This document shows, piece after piece, positions 47,588 to 58,590 of a stretch of DNA of 64,000 nucleotides (the stretch's first letter is position 1; the number at the start of each line of letters is the position of its first letter). The notes under the pieces are model-generated. The model made no database searches. It was not told where the DNA came from and saw nothing but the letters and a program-made list of their open reading frames with translations. The DNA lies in assembly GCA_030247885.1 (NCBI GenBank), contig JAPDRO010000024.1:248001-312000 (forward strand), written 5' to 3'. The stretch comes from Taxawa tesnikishii (nom. ined.). Taxonomy: Eukaryota > Ascomycota > Dothideomycetes > Dothideales. A program made the translations under genes and the position numbers.

Positions 47588-49210
47588 CTACCTCCGATGT
47601 AATTGCTCACCCAGGTATTCCAAGACCTTGGGAGTCGCCATCCCCTGGTTCACAAGGTGTCTAGCCAGGCCCTTGACAACCTCCATTTGCTGTTCCGGCG
47701 TCAGACCGGTAATGGCTGTCTCGAGCACACCGCCCACGGAGGCCCTATAGACGGCGATGAAGCTGTTTCGCTGGTCAGCCTTTTGCTTTACTTAGCAGAA
47801 CAGGACGGATGACGCACCTCTGGTAGTACATGTAGGAGAAGAAGCCCATGATGAACTGGCAGTCCATGCGGTCGGTGATACCACCGTGGCCAGGAATGGA
47901 TTCACCGAAGTCCTTGAGGTTGAACGTCCGCTTCAGGCCGGAGGCGAAAAAGCCACCGAATGGCGCGATCAGAGATGCGAACGTCGCGAAGACAAGGATA
48001 TGACCCTGAATTGGTGCGAAAGTGACTTTAGTTGGTAGGTGTGTCCAGTTTGGTGGGACGAAAGGAAGTTGATGGGTTTTCGGGATGAAGACTGGGTTGA
48101 CGTCGCATTGGAGTCCGGTGAAGATGTTGGCACCAAGATCCTGTTTGGGTTAGCTAAAACGAAACTGAGAGAAGTGATGCACAAGACCCACGTTGACAGG
48201 GCAGATAAAATACTTATAGCGCATCATGATGTTGGTGAGCACAACCCCAAAGATGATGGTGAAAATCCATGCGCCGACGAAGCCCTCAACGGTCTTTTTC
48301 GGGCTGATCTTGATGAGTTGCGTACGCCCGAAGGTGATACCGCACAAGTAAGCGAAGATGTCATTTGTGATGACGAGTGCAACCGGCAGAAAGAACCAGA
48401 TCATGCCTTCGAAGATATTGTTCATGATGAAGTGAGCTTGAACGACGATCAGATAGAGCGCCATGTGCGTCCAAGCAAACTGTGTGAACTGGAACTTATA
48501 GTGGCCCTTCTCGAGAGAAATGACGAAGAAGACGAATCCTAGTATCGTTAGCCCTGTATCAAGAAACGCCGGCAGCTGCTGGTAGGCTTACCCATGATGT
48601 AGAGCATGAAACTGATGAACCTGTGGTGCGTTGCGAAAGGCAGAAGAACCCTGTCAACCAGGATGATGTGCTTGAAATAATAAATGACACTTTCTCCGTA
48701 GAGGAAGTACATCGTCGTACCCAGAAAGTACCAGTTCAGGGACTTTGTGAAGCGCAGTTTTCTTGCCCTCGACGGTACGTTGGAGATTGCGATGACCTCT
48801 TTGAACGAAACAACCTGGAGGGCCGTCACAATCATGATAATGTAGATGTGACCCGCGAAGAGGGCGGCAAAGAAGCCAGCAATCATAATGAGGGTCCAGA
48901 TCGTCCTCGTAATGAATGTTTCCCTTTTCTTCTCGTAGTCACTCTGCGGAGGCGGTCGTTTAGGCTGCAGCGTCTGTCAGCGATCGCCGTGTTACTACTG
49001 TTGCGGGCTCATGCTTGCCTTGTCGTCATCATCATTGTCGGTTTGCCATGCGTACGATTCATTGCGGTTCATTTCGGGCTTGGTGTGGCCGTTCCTCGTC
49101 GGGCTTGTGGCCTCGATAGACCCATCCTTCTCTTTCTCGTCAAAGCCGGCTCTACTCGGTCTCCTAGCATCTCGATGCTGGAACTTGACGTCCTTCTTCG
49201 GCTTCGTCAT
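47588..49210 (-). CDS. CDS1: Phosphatidate cytidylyltransferase (CDP-diacylglycerol synthase)
   Basis: Exons: 48999-49210, 48592-48964, 48192-48538, 47818-48140 and 47588-47762. The N-terminus is charged and cytosolic (MTKPKKDVKFQHRDARR). Membrane helices follow (IWTLIMIAGFFAALFAGHIY; MIWFFLPVALVITNDIFAYL). The catalytic signature is clear: ISPKKTVEGFVGAWIFT and FGESIPGHGGITDRMDCQ, which bind CTP, Mg2+ and phosphatidate. The enzyme makes CDP-diacylglycerol in the ER for phosphatidylinositol and phosphatidylserine. A short tail after the last intron (LGEQLHRR) ends it. The first intron is only 34 nt and the exon border is off by one base: a G seems to be missing before GTAGTA near 48998. Other introns are 51-55 nt and in phase. 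It is divergent from uvsD, 509 bp away. Confidence 0.95.
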
Positions 49211-49719
49211 TGCGACCGCTGGCTTGTTGGTCTTCTTTCAAGCGCGCTTCCAGGACACTGGCGATTGCGGTCGGTAAGACTGGCGGCTTGCACTGCCAAG
49301 TTTCTGGCGAAGATTGGGGGACAGCGTGGTGCAGTCTTTCGAGACGGCGCAGCTGGGACAACGACCTGACAGCGATGCTGAAATGGCCGGAAGTGGTGAA
49401 TTGGTGCCCGGTAACGAAATTGCGTGCTTGCAATGGGCGGAGCGGTGTTTGTAGGTGACAATTACAAAGGCGCGTACAGGTTTGCTGGAGCTTGTGGCTT
49501 GAGTTCTTCCACGAAACGTCATTCTGCAGGCCAGCTTGGCATGGAGTTCCATCTCGAGCACGTTGCATGTGATAGAGAACGCGTCTGGAACTTCTACTCG
49601 CGCACCTCAACAGGAGGATACTGCGGTCAACACATGCTCCGGCAAAACATACAGGTGTCTTGCAGACAGCACTTCAGCGTCCTCTCCTTGCTTAGAGAAT
49701 ATGCTTCGACATTTACTTG
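49211..49719. other. Divergent promoter, CDS1 / uvsD
   Basis: 509 bp between the two start codons. Minus-strand open frames here are out of frame with CDS1 and have no motif. Nothing else is recognised. Confidence 0.55.
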
Positions 49720-52065
49720 ATGGCAGACCTGGATGACGAGAATTACTTCTCGGACAATGGCTTCGACGAACTACCCGTCAACACTCTACAGGACCTCGAA
49801 CAGCGTGCCGTCCTGTCTACTCAGCAGGAAACTGCCATAGGGATAAGGCAGCCTTTTCATCAGCAGAAAGCCCAGAAGACCGCCAACGGCAACAATGCCT
49901 GGCACGACCGACAGACAGCGACCGTTGTCGCTCCAGGATCCTTCACCGAACCACCTTCCTCGGATTATGGTCTGGACGATGAGGATGTCATTGATCTTGA
50001 CGAGCCTTCCTTAGTTATACAGCCCGCTTCCGGTCCACCTGCGCGAGCTCCTCGAAACGCAGTACCCGTTCATGCTCATCGCGAGGCACAGCCAGGCGCC
50101 GAGGACTCTTTCCGTTCAGCTTATTCTCAGCAGGAGGCGGCACCTGCTGGCGGGTATGCTGGACCGGATTTTGATGTCAGCGAATTAGAAGCACGCATTC
50201 AAGAGCTTGAACGTGAGCGCAACAACCTCAAGAAATCGCTAGAAGACGCAAAATCTGCGGCATCTGTCAAGACTGGGGAGATCTCAATTGTGCGTGCGAA
50301 TCATGACAAGGCCGCAAAAGAATATGAACGGCGGATTGCTGTCATGCACAAGCTGCATGCGGAAGATGCCATAAGACACAAGGCTGAGCTCGAAGCGGCA
50401 AGAAAAGATACGGAAAAGGCTGAGACGAGTAATCGTTTCTTGGAGCATGATTTGGCGCAGGAAACGGAACGCGCGAAAAGACGCAAAGGACCGCTAGAGA
50501 ACGATCGAACACGGAGGGGGACAACAGTCAGTCCAACTGTAACCCCCAGGAAGAACCGCACATTGCCGTACCGAGGAGACGGTTTTGATGATCATGAGAT
50601 TGTATCGGTATCGCCTTCCAGAAGTAAGGAAAGGGCCGAGACCCCAAAAGCTGGGACAAAGAGAAAGAGGCCGAGCCATGCAAGTCCGGGATCGCCTTTG
50701 CCTTTAAGCATACCTCGACCAACAGTCGCTCCGGACACAAATGCCCAAATCCAGGACACGACAGCAGACTACGGACTGCCACCTTCACAAAAGTACGATG
50801 TGAGCTTTGAAACCATGCAACTGATGCTCAACCACCGCCCCTATTCTGGTCACGACCGTACAGTCGAAGCCCTTGCGAGACACGCGTTCCCCTCTTCGTC
50901 CGAGACGTCACTTTCTAGCTTAATGTTCGACAAGCTGTCTGCACCTGTTAACGACGTGGCGATGTCCTTACGGATCAGTAACGTCATGCTGGACTTATGG
51001 GGAAAGTGCTTGGAGGAGAAGCATTTCGCGCCACTGTACCTTACTGTAGATATGATCTACTTCATGGTCATATCGCAAGCGGAGTCACTGATGGCAGCGC
51101 TAGCAGAACGTTTCATCCCTATGGCGACGAAAACTATTGTGTTGGTGGCGCTTCCTCTGTACTATGCGTCGACAAGTCCGACCATGACCGCAGAGGTGGA
51201 CAGCACCACTCAAGCCAGGTTTAACAATGAGATTTGCGCTGAATACATCCTTGAACTCCTCCACAACATGGCCATGGAAGCAAGCTCTGATTTGGAAAAC
51301 ACCCGCTCGTTCTGGCAGAAGATGGACTATGGGTTTGTCTTGCTGATGCTAAACATTGCACAGCCAGTGTCGCAAATCACCCTCACCCTTCAAATGATGG
51401 CTACATCCACTTTATCAAACTCTTTCGGCACTATTGCACCTGACTCAGAGAAGCAGTTAGAGAACGAGCGGCATTTTCTTGACCGTATGACTACCTTGTT
51501 GTTCGAATCACCCAAAGTTCCGGAAGACGAACAACCGTACAGCGACAGCGAAGTCGCTAATCTTAGGGTTGAAACCATAAGCGCCTTGAGTGCAATTGCG
51601 GCAAAGACCTACGGTAGTATTTCTATGGCGCAGCATCGGCATGTCATTGGCCGCTTGTTCAGGTTCCTCCATTTACAGATCAACTCTCTGTACGACATGC
51701 CACTTAACCCATCCGACATCGTCGTTGTTGCAACGACGGAGCCCAGCGTGCACAGCCTCACAATCGCAACCATCAACATTACCACACGGCTTTTGTACCA
51801 GCTTCTTCACAATCACGCCGACCTCATCAACCTTCGTGAGAAGCTTGCTGTTATCCATGGCGGGCACCACAAATTTCTCGTTTCGCTTACCAGACTCGCT
51901 TTCTCTGAGCAAATGGTGTTTGAGGCTGGGATTGAGGAAGAGGTTCTAGATGCTGCTAATGAGATATTGGATGCCGTGCTGAGTCCGGAAGAGGGTGAGG
52001 CTGTGATTGCTGCTGTGCAGACGCCTAGGGGTACGCATGGCACGAGGTCAACGGCGCCCGGGTGA
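49720..52065 (+). CDS. uvsD: UvsD/ATRIP/Rad26-type checkpoint protein
   Basis: Single exon, 781 residues, frame intact. The start MADLDDENYFSDNGFDELP opens an acidic region like the RPA-binding end of ATRIP proteins. A coiled coil lies near residues 150-255 (VSELEARIQELERERNNLKK; AAKEYERRIAVMHKL), followed by a basic Ser/Pro linker (GTKRKRPSHASPGSPLPL). The C-terminal half is helical, HEAT-like (DLWGKCLEEKHFAPLYLTVD; SLMAALAERFIPMATKTIV; VSLTRLAFSEQMVFEAG). This is the layout of the fungal UvsD/Rad26 family, the partner that brings the ATR kinase (UvsB/Rad3/Mec1) to RPA-coated DNA after damage or fork stalling. It is divergent from CDS1. The call rests on layout and the N-terminal motif. Confidence 0.85.
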   Translation: MADLDDENYFSDNGFDELPVNTLQDLEQRAVLSTQQETAIGIRQPFHQQKAQKTANGNNAWHDRQTATVVAPGSFTEPPSSDYGLDDEDVIDLDEPSLVIQPASGPPARAPRNAVPVHAHREAQPGAEDSFRSAYSQQEAAPAGGYAGPDFDVSELEARIQELERERNNLKKSLEDAKSAASVKTGEISIVRANHDKAAKEYERRIAVMHKLHAEDAIRHKAELEAARKDTEKAETSNRFLEHDLAQETERAKRRKGPLENDRTRRGTTVSPTVTPRKNRTLPYRGDGFDDHEIVSVSPSRSKERAETPKAGTKRKRPSHASPGSPLPLSIPRPTVAPDTNAQIQDTTADYGLPPSQKYDVSFETMQLMLNHRPYSGHDRTVEALARHAFPSSSETSLSSLMFDKLSAPVNDVAMSLRISNVMLDLWGKCLEEKHFAPLYLTVDMIYFMVISQAESLMAALAERFIPMATKTIVLVALPLYYASTSPTMTAEVDSTTQARFNNEICAEYILELLHNMAMEASSDLENTRSFWQKMDYGFVLLMLNIAQPVSQITLTLQMMATSTLSNSFGTIAPDSEKQLENERHFLDRMTTLLFESPKVPEDEQPYSDSEVANLRVETISALSAIAAKTYGSISMAQHRHVIGRLFRFLHLQINSLYDMPLNPSDIVVVATTEPSVHSLTIATINITTRLLYQLLHNHADLINLREKLAVIHGGHHKFLVSLTRLAFSEQMVFEAGIEEEVLDAANEILDAVLSPEEGEAVIAAVQTPRGTHGTRSTAPG

Positions 52066-52784
52066 AGAGAGCAACTACAGGAGTTCGTCTCCCCTTGCTC
52101 ATCAATCAACCAACCGAACGGAACCAATTCGAACGCGACCAACACTACCGTGGCCCTGTGGTTAGAACTCCTCTCGCGGCTGCAAGATGCCAGCTGAACT
52201 TGGGATAATCCAGAGGACCCAGGTTGTACAGATACGGAGACTCGCGGCTGATGCCTCGGAGGCCTTACCAGGTCACTTGCGCGACTGCTGTGCAGATCTG
52301 GACTGAACGGGCATGACACACTCATCGCTCGAGCTGCGGAAACCTGGGGATGTTGTTGTGGAGATTCCTTCCATGGACCGTGTTTGTACGGACAGGATGT
52401 GAGGGTGCCAGGAAGAGGAAGAGGTGAGGCGATGGCCGAAACTAGATCGTGCCTCGTTGGTGTTGAACTGGAGGTTGCCATGTAAAAAATGAGATACATA
52501 TAAATTTACTCTATTACATGTCACATCTTTTTGCTCCCCTCGCAGTGTCGCTGAATATAGACAGCACAAAACGTCTGTGCGCACGCTCATTGGATGTCAG
52601 CCTTGGCATTCCACGTCTTTGGCGGGGCGTTCTTGTGATTCATGCCGCCGCAACTTTTCGACATCTCTATACAAAACCATATATCATACGCCGCACAGCA
52701 GATCCCGGCTACCCAAAAAGCGAGCGGCAACACTCAGAAAACACTAGAGACACAAAGTCGGGAAATCACCACACCACCGCAATC
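52066..52784. other. Intergenic; promoter of eIF2-alpha
   Basis: 3' region of uvsD and promoter/leader of the eIF2-alpha gene. Minus-strand open frames are shadows. No RNA gene is seen. Confidence 0.55.
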
Positions 52785-54093
52785 ATGGCTGAAGAGAGCA
52801 AGTCCCGTACGTTTTTGCGCTCTGGGCATTGTCGTGTGCTGCGCGAAACAGTACTGACGGATGTGCAAAGTGACGAACTGTCGATTCTACGAGGAGAAGT
52901 ACCCGGAGGTCGACTCTTTTGTTATGGTGAACGTCAAACAAGTCAGTCTACCCACACGATTCCTCGCAAGCGACGCAGCATAAGCGCAGATGCGGCCTGG
53001 AATCGCAGCGAAGAGGAAGTGCAAAGGAGCTTGGGAGACTGACAGCCGGGCCACAGATTGCTGAAATGGGCGCATACGTGAAGCTCCTCGAATATGACAA
53101 CATCGATGGCATGATCCTGCTGTCTGAACTGTCGCGGAGACGTATCCGTAGTATCCAGAAGCTCATCAGGGTCGGAAGGAATGAGGTTGTCGTTGTGCTC
53201 AGAGTGGACAAGGAGAAGGGTTACATCGACTTGTCCAAGCGTCGTGTCAGCCCAGAGGTAACGATTCTCCATACCTCTCCCCGGCAGGGGTTGGAAGGGT
53301 TAGAAGCTGGTGCTGATTGGGTTTTCAGGATATCGTGAAGTGCGAGGAGAGATACAACAAGTCAAAGATGGTGCACTCCATCATGAGACACGTTGCGGAG
53401 AAGACGCAGGTTCCGATCGAGGACCTGTACCAGACTATCGGATGGCCGCTCAACAAGAAGTACGGACACTCTGTGGATGCGTTCAAGCTTTCTATCACCA
53501 ACCCGGATGTGTGGAACGAGGTTCAATTCCCAAACCAGGTCGTGAAGGACGAACTTATCTCCTACATCTCCAAGTAAGACAAACTCTGGCTGGATTGCTT
53601 GCCGATGAGCAGAGCTGACATGTTCAAAGACGCCTTACTCCTCAGCCTACCAAGGTCAGATCAGATGTGGAAGTCACTTGCTTCGGTTACGACGGCATCG
53701 ACGCCGTGAAGGAGGCTCTGCGCTGCGCCGAGGCTCGCAACACTGCCGACACCCAGGTCAAGGTGCGTGTTCCACTTCTCTCGATATCCGTCAACCAAAT
53801 CGCTCACACTATCACAGGTCAAGCTCGTCTCCCCACCTCTCTACGTCCTCACCAGCCAGACCTTGGACAAGAACATCGGCATCCAGATACTGGAAGCTGC
53901 CATCGAGGACATCACCACCAACATTAGGAAGGCTGGCGGAAACTGTGTCGTCAAGATGGCACCCAAGGCCGTTACCGAGAATGACGACGCGGAACTGCAG
54001 GCTCTGATGGACAAGAGGGAACGCGAGAACCAGGAAGTCAGCGGTGATGAGGATGATACTGAAAGCGATGACGGTGTTGTCAACGTGGACTGA
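52785..54093 (+). CDS. SUI2: Translation initiation factor eIF2 alpha subunit
   Basis: Six exons: 52785-52806, 52871-52941, 53057-53257, 53329-53573, 53630-53762 and 53818-54093; 315 residues. The S1-like domain reads [20 protein letters not shown] and [20 protein letters not shown]. The loop [13 protein letters not shown] holds the serine phosphorylated by Gcn2 (Ser51 in yeast and human). The helical domain follows ([20 protein letters not shown]) and the C-terminal domain ([16 protein letters not shown]). The acidic tail ([17 protein letters not shown]) is where yeast has casein-kinase-2 sites. eIF2 brings Met-tRNAi to the 40S subunit. All five introns are GT-AG and in phase; the first falls after only seven codons. 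Confidence 0.98.
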
Positions 54094-54631
54094 GGTTGTT
54101 GCATGATGCATGATGTCGACGGTGAAGGACTGCATTACTGGCGTCCGGAGTTCGTCCCGGGAACGAATTTTCCATTGGGAGGAGCTCAGGGGAAAAGCAT
54201 GCGCAATGAACATGGAGGCTCAGAATTCGATGAAAACTGCACCATGGCTAGAAACATTCGGGCTATCTCAGCCGTGCGAGCCTACGCCCGACAGCCGAAC
54301 TTCTGTAGGTAGTGAGCAGGGATCGCTATGCGTGATCAAACCTTGACATACAGGGGCTCTTCTCTACTGTGCAGAGACCCGAAACACATTCTCGAATTCA
54401 GCATTCTCGAAAATTTAATAGTTCTGCGACACGCTCTTGTGGGAAAGCAGATACTTGCCAGAATCGGAGGCACGTAAGAAACCGCAGGTCTTCCGTCCTC
54501 TGCGGTAGACGGCCCCTTGGGACAGCGGACAACCTAAGGCAACACAATCCTCGATCTGCCCCATACACACACTGGACTCATTACACAGTACGAATTGGTA
54601 TAGTTGCTTTTGCAAACCCGCCCCCACTGGT
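54094..54631. other. Intergenic between convergent genes
   Basis: 3' regions of eIF2-alpha and RRN7. No feature is recognised. Confidence 0.55.
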
Positions 54632-56772
54632 TTAAAACACCTCCCCTCTATCGATTCCTCTTCTCCCCCTCCTCTCTGCCGTCTCCCAGTCCTGCATCCT
54701 GCGCTCTACGTACATGACTCCCTTAACCAGCCACGCCACGGGCATCGCAGCCGTCCTTGCGGCCTCCTCGTAGAACTCTCTGACGTATCCTGACAAGTCT
54801 TCCACCCGCCGGTACCGCACGTAATGGCTTCCGGGCCGCTTGATCTCGCCGCCGTTATCGTCCACAGCATCTTCATCCGGCAGGACCCTCAAAGGCTTGA
54901 GCGCGCTCTGCACGGCGCGGAGACGGTGCTGTTCCGCCGCCTGCTCGTTGTCCGTTTCGACCCGCGAAGTGGATTCTGGATCGTCGGTGTTCGAAGGGTC
55001 GGTGGGTTGAGTTGGGCCGGAGGGAAAGAAACGTAGTACGGCGCGTCTGAATTCCGCTGTCCGGCCCCGTTTGCCCGTGTCCCGGGGTTCGTCTTCAACG
55101 AATGCGTTGCCGTACCAGTCCATGTACGCGTCGAGCTTCTCGTTCGTCATCGCCAGCACGTCTGAGGGCGTGGTTTGCAGCGCTTCCTGGTATGAGAGCG
55201 GCGTGCTGGTATGCGCCTTTGAGGACTTGTGTGCGGCGCTCCAGGCCGACCAGTCCATTGCCAGTGCCGCGAGGTCCGTAGGTTTTCGCGGCAGGCGAGT
55301 GATATTGTCGAGCGGGAAGAGTAGTTTTGTGGCTATGACAAGGTGGATCATGAGTTGTGCTTCCGCGAGCCGGAGGATATGGCGGTGGTAGCGGGCTGCA
55401 GGCTCGGTACCGATTTTGTAGGTAAATTCTGTGCCGAGCAGGGATGCTAGGCGGAGTGTGGCGGCGTAGACCTCAAGTGGGAGAGCTAGGTGTCGAATCC
55501 AGCGGTAGAGGATTAGGACGTGATTGGAAGGGGAACGGCCATGCCGAATTCGTGGGAGTAGCGGCTCATGTTCTCCAGTATAGCTGTGTGCAGGACTCCG
55601 GGTTGGAGTACGCTTTGTGGATCGAGGAGGATGTGGAAGTTTGCTGGTAGCCGTTCGCGCATCGTTAGGGGTACGAGTGTGATCGCTCTGTAGTAGGCTA
55701 GCTGGCCACTTGTAGCCCAGCGATGGAAATCTCCTACTGTGACTGGAAGACGGAGCAGTAGAGTGCCGATGTAGCAGATACTCAGGCCGTCTATCACACG
55801 GGGCGTGGTATCCTTGTTGCTTCTGTTGCTCTTTCGTGTCCGCGACTCTTCGTCGGTGGTCTCACCCTCGGATTGAGAACTGAACATTGTCTGAGAGTAG
55901 TTGTCGTTGTCCACTTCCCAGTTGGCCCTGCTCTGGAGAGTCTGCAGCCGTAGAGCCCACAGGTCGCGAACCACATTCTATCCATAAGTCAGTAACAGGC
56001 TCGAGTTTGCGTTTGTAGCACGTAGTCGACCCGCTTGGGCATGGCAGCTAGGGCAGATCAAGACCGGGAAGAGATAAGAGGCTCATATGCAGTGTCTCAA
56101 TAGCCAGTCGGACTGAGTGATAGACTGCTATTGCAAGGCAGCGGCAACAGCGTCATGTCTGTATACGCCCTAGACGTACAGATGTAGGCTGTCCTGTGCT
56201 CGCCCATATGCTTAGCCGCAGATCTAGAGATAACAGACTGTAGCGTCTAGTTCTTGCTTGTGTCTACGTGAGCATGCAGTTGCTTTGCAACAACAGTCCA
56301 TTAGTCAGTCTTGACTGCCTGCTGGAAACACTGGACAGCCAACGCGAATTGCGGTCCCAACTTGAATCAAATGCCACATACCTCAAGTTCGGACGGCAAA
56401 CGTGCCTCGTTCAGAAGCCATCGTATTTGCTTCCAGAGCACCAGTTGGAAACATAGTAAGTAGTGCTCGAATGCCCGCTTGCCCGTGAAACTCGTCTGCG
56501 TAGCCTCACTCTCTTCTTGCCTTCTCAACTTGCGCCCGTATACGGGCAACACCTCGGTATCTTCTGCGATCACTTGACCTCTCTACATTCAGTGTTAGCC
56601 ATGGGCTGTTAGAAGCCTCTTGCCGGCCGCGGGCCGTCAAAGTGAATGACAATATCGTCTTCTCATGACTTACGCTCAGCTGTCGATGCCCCTCGGTGCA
56701 ATACGTATAGCCATCGTCTTCGACATGGAAGGAAGTAGACCCGCAGTTTCCGGTTTCGCACTCGACGTCCAT
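54632..56772 (-). CDS. RRN7: RNA polymerase I core factor subunit Rrn7; one apparent frame break
   Basis: Exons: 56674-56772, 56382-56582 and 54632-55977. The first exon has a zinc ribbon (CETGNCGSTSFHVEDDGYTY, CTEGH). The second exon reads VIAEDTEVLPVYGRKLRR and FEHYLLCFQLVLWKQIRWL. The third starts VVRDLWALRLQTLQSRANW and contains the cyclin-like helices. This plan (ribbon, reader-like linker, cyclin folds) is that of Rrn7/TAF1B, the TFIIB-like subunit of Core Factor that recruits Pol I to rDNA with Rrn6 and Rrn11. Near 55528-55534 one base is missing between AVPLP and NHVLILYRWIRHLALP. The second intron is 404 nt, far longer than its neighbours, although both borders (GTATGT, GGATAG) join in phase within a conserved sequence. 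Confidence 0.88.
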
Positions 56773-57501
56773 TGCATCGAAACTCCGTCGTTTTGTACCA
56801 CGATGCCTTTGTGCAACAGGTAGTGACCATGTTCCTCACTCATCTCTTAGCTGTAGGACAGCCGGCATCTAGAGCTCGACATAGGCAACCAAGGAAAAAT
56901 TTGACAGGTTTTCCGGCAAAGATAATTTTGGTTGTCGTGTTCCGTTTCGGTTCAAAGATCTTCTCATCAAGGAATCAGCTTCTTGCACGTGGGGTCAGCA
57001 TACGCTGCTGGGACATTGTACCGCTGGCCAAAATCTGAAGTTCATGGAAGTACCATCCACGATCGTCGCCTTCTACGAAAGAGCACAGTGTACAACATCA
57101 ATTCCTCAAGGTCATCATAGCCTGACTCCACAGTGTACATCAATATCGCCAAACAGTTTGCTTGCCAAGCCTGGGACATAAACTTCGCAGAAGGGGTAAT
57201 CATATATGGAGGTGGTAAAGGGGTTTTAGATTGATAGATCCATGAAACCATCGCTTCGTGACCCATGCTGACTATATGTCCGTAGTCCAGCAGGCCTTTT
57301 TGACCGGGGAAGAAAAGACGAATGCAACCACTAGACCTCCTCCGAGATCGAACAGTATCCTTCGCAATGCTCAAAAGAATAGTCTGCCACCGTCTTTCAT
57401 ATGAATGCCCTCATACTCCAGAAGTAGCAGGCCGGAAGTCCTGTCCGCTCAGAAGCCGCACCCAATTGGCGCGCTCTTCAGGTTTCTAGGGTGGAAACGC
57501 T
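56773..57501. other. Intergenic, 729 bp
   Basis: Promoter of RRN7 and 3' region of eIF5A. Open frames on both strands have no motif. Confidence 0.55.
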
Positions 57502-58210
57502 TTAACCGCGAGGAGCCTCCTTGGCATCAATGGCGGCCTCCTCACCCATGGCGGTAAGAACAATGACGTCTGCAGTTTGTCAATAGCCACTCCCAAGCTT
57601 CTCTGCTCGTGGAAACTCACTGGTGTCCTTGCCGTCCTCGGTGAAGAGCTTGGTGATCTTGTCACCAACCTCACCGTCTGGAAGCTTAACATCATCCTTG
57701 GTGGAGCCGTCCTCGGACATCAGGGAGAGGAAACCGTCGTCGGTGACATCGAGCTAGATTGTCGGTCAGTAGCTGCATAGTGTTCACCCCTTTACTTCTT
57801 CTAGACTTACGAGCTGGTATTCACGACGGGTGACGTTGGGAACGTCCATGTTGTGGGTGGAGGGAGAAAGATCTTCCAGCTTCTTGCCGGTGAAGATATC
57901 GAGGGCAACGATGTGAACCTTGGCGTGACCGTGCTTGCCAGTCTTGGAGGTAGACATATCAACGATCTTGCAGGGACGACCCTTGATGACAACGTGACCG
58001 TTCTTTCTCAGAGCGGAGCACTGCATGGGGAAGGTGTGAGAAGCACCGGCATCGGCGCTCTCGAAGGTGTGCTCGTGCTGTGGAAGATGCTGTCAGTCGA
58101 CCGTTCTACGTGAGGGGTGGCACGGGCACATGTTGTTGCGCCTCGAGGAGCCCGAAGGTGGGCGTAAAGCGGGGTTTCGAGCGACATACCTGGGCGTCGT
58201 TGTCGGCCAT
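57502..58210 (-). CDS. HYP2: Translation factor eIF5A
   Basis: Four exons: 58190-58210, 57811-58077, 57621-57753 and 57502-57569; 162 residues. The first exon is only seven codons (MADNDAQ). The N-terminal SH3-like domain has [20 protein letters not shown] and the loop [16 protein letters not shown]; the lysine in TGKHG (about residue 55) is the one turned into hypusine by Dys1 and Lia1. The OB domain follows ([19 protein letters not shown]) with the helix at the end ([15 protein letters not shown]). It helps ribosomes through Pro-rich and other stalling sites and in termination. Frame and introns are intact. It is divergent from VPS52, 380 bp away. Confidence 0.98.
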
Positions 58211-58590
58211 TGTGAAGGATGTATGTGGTGGCTAAAAGAGGGTTTGGTGGGAGATGAAGGACAAGAGGACGAGGGAAACGGGAATGAAACTGGGTATATG
58301 AAGATTTTGGAGGATGGCGGTTGATGGAGCAGTGCGACTCGAGAACTAATGGATTTGCCTAGTGGGGCTGTCGTCCCCGCTAAATTCTGGTGGTCAAAAC
58401 TCTGTAGTCAAAACACTCGGGATGGTCGCTTCCTCGAAGCATCTGGCTGGCGGGCTAAGCGAGGCCGAGGATCTCGAACCTCGACTCCGGTTCAGGCAAG
58501 CGCAAGCTGTTGTTGACGGCCAGTTTAGAGCCAGCGGTCTGCTGCTTTGCCTCGTCTTGCTGCACGGCAAGCGTATCACAACACGGAGAA
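58211..58590. other. Divergent promoter, eIF5A / VPS52
   Basis: 380 bp between two divergent starts. No defined site was recognised. Confidence 0.55.
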
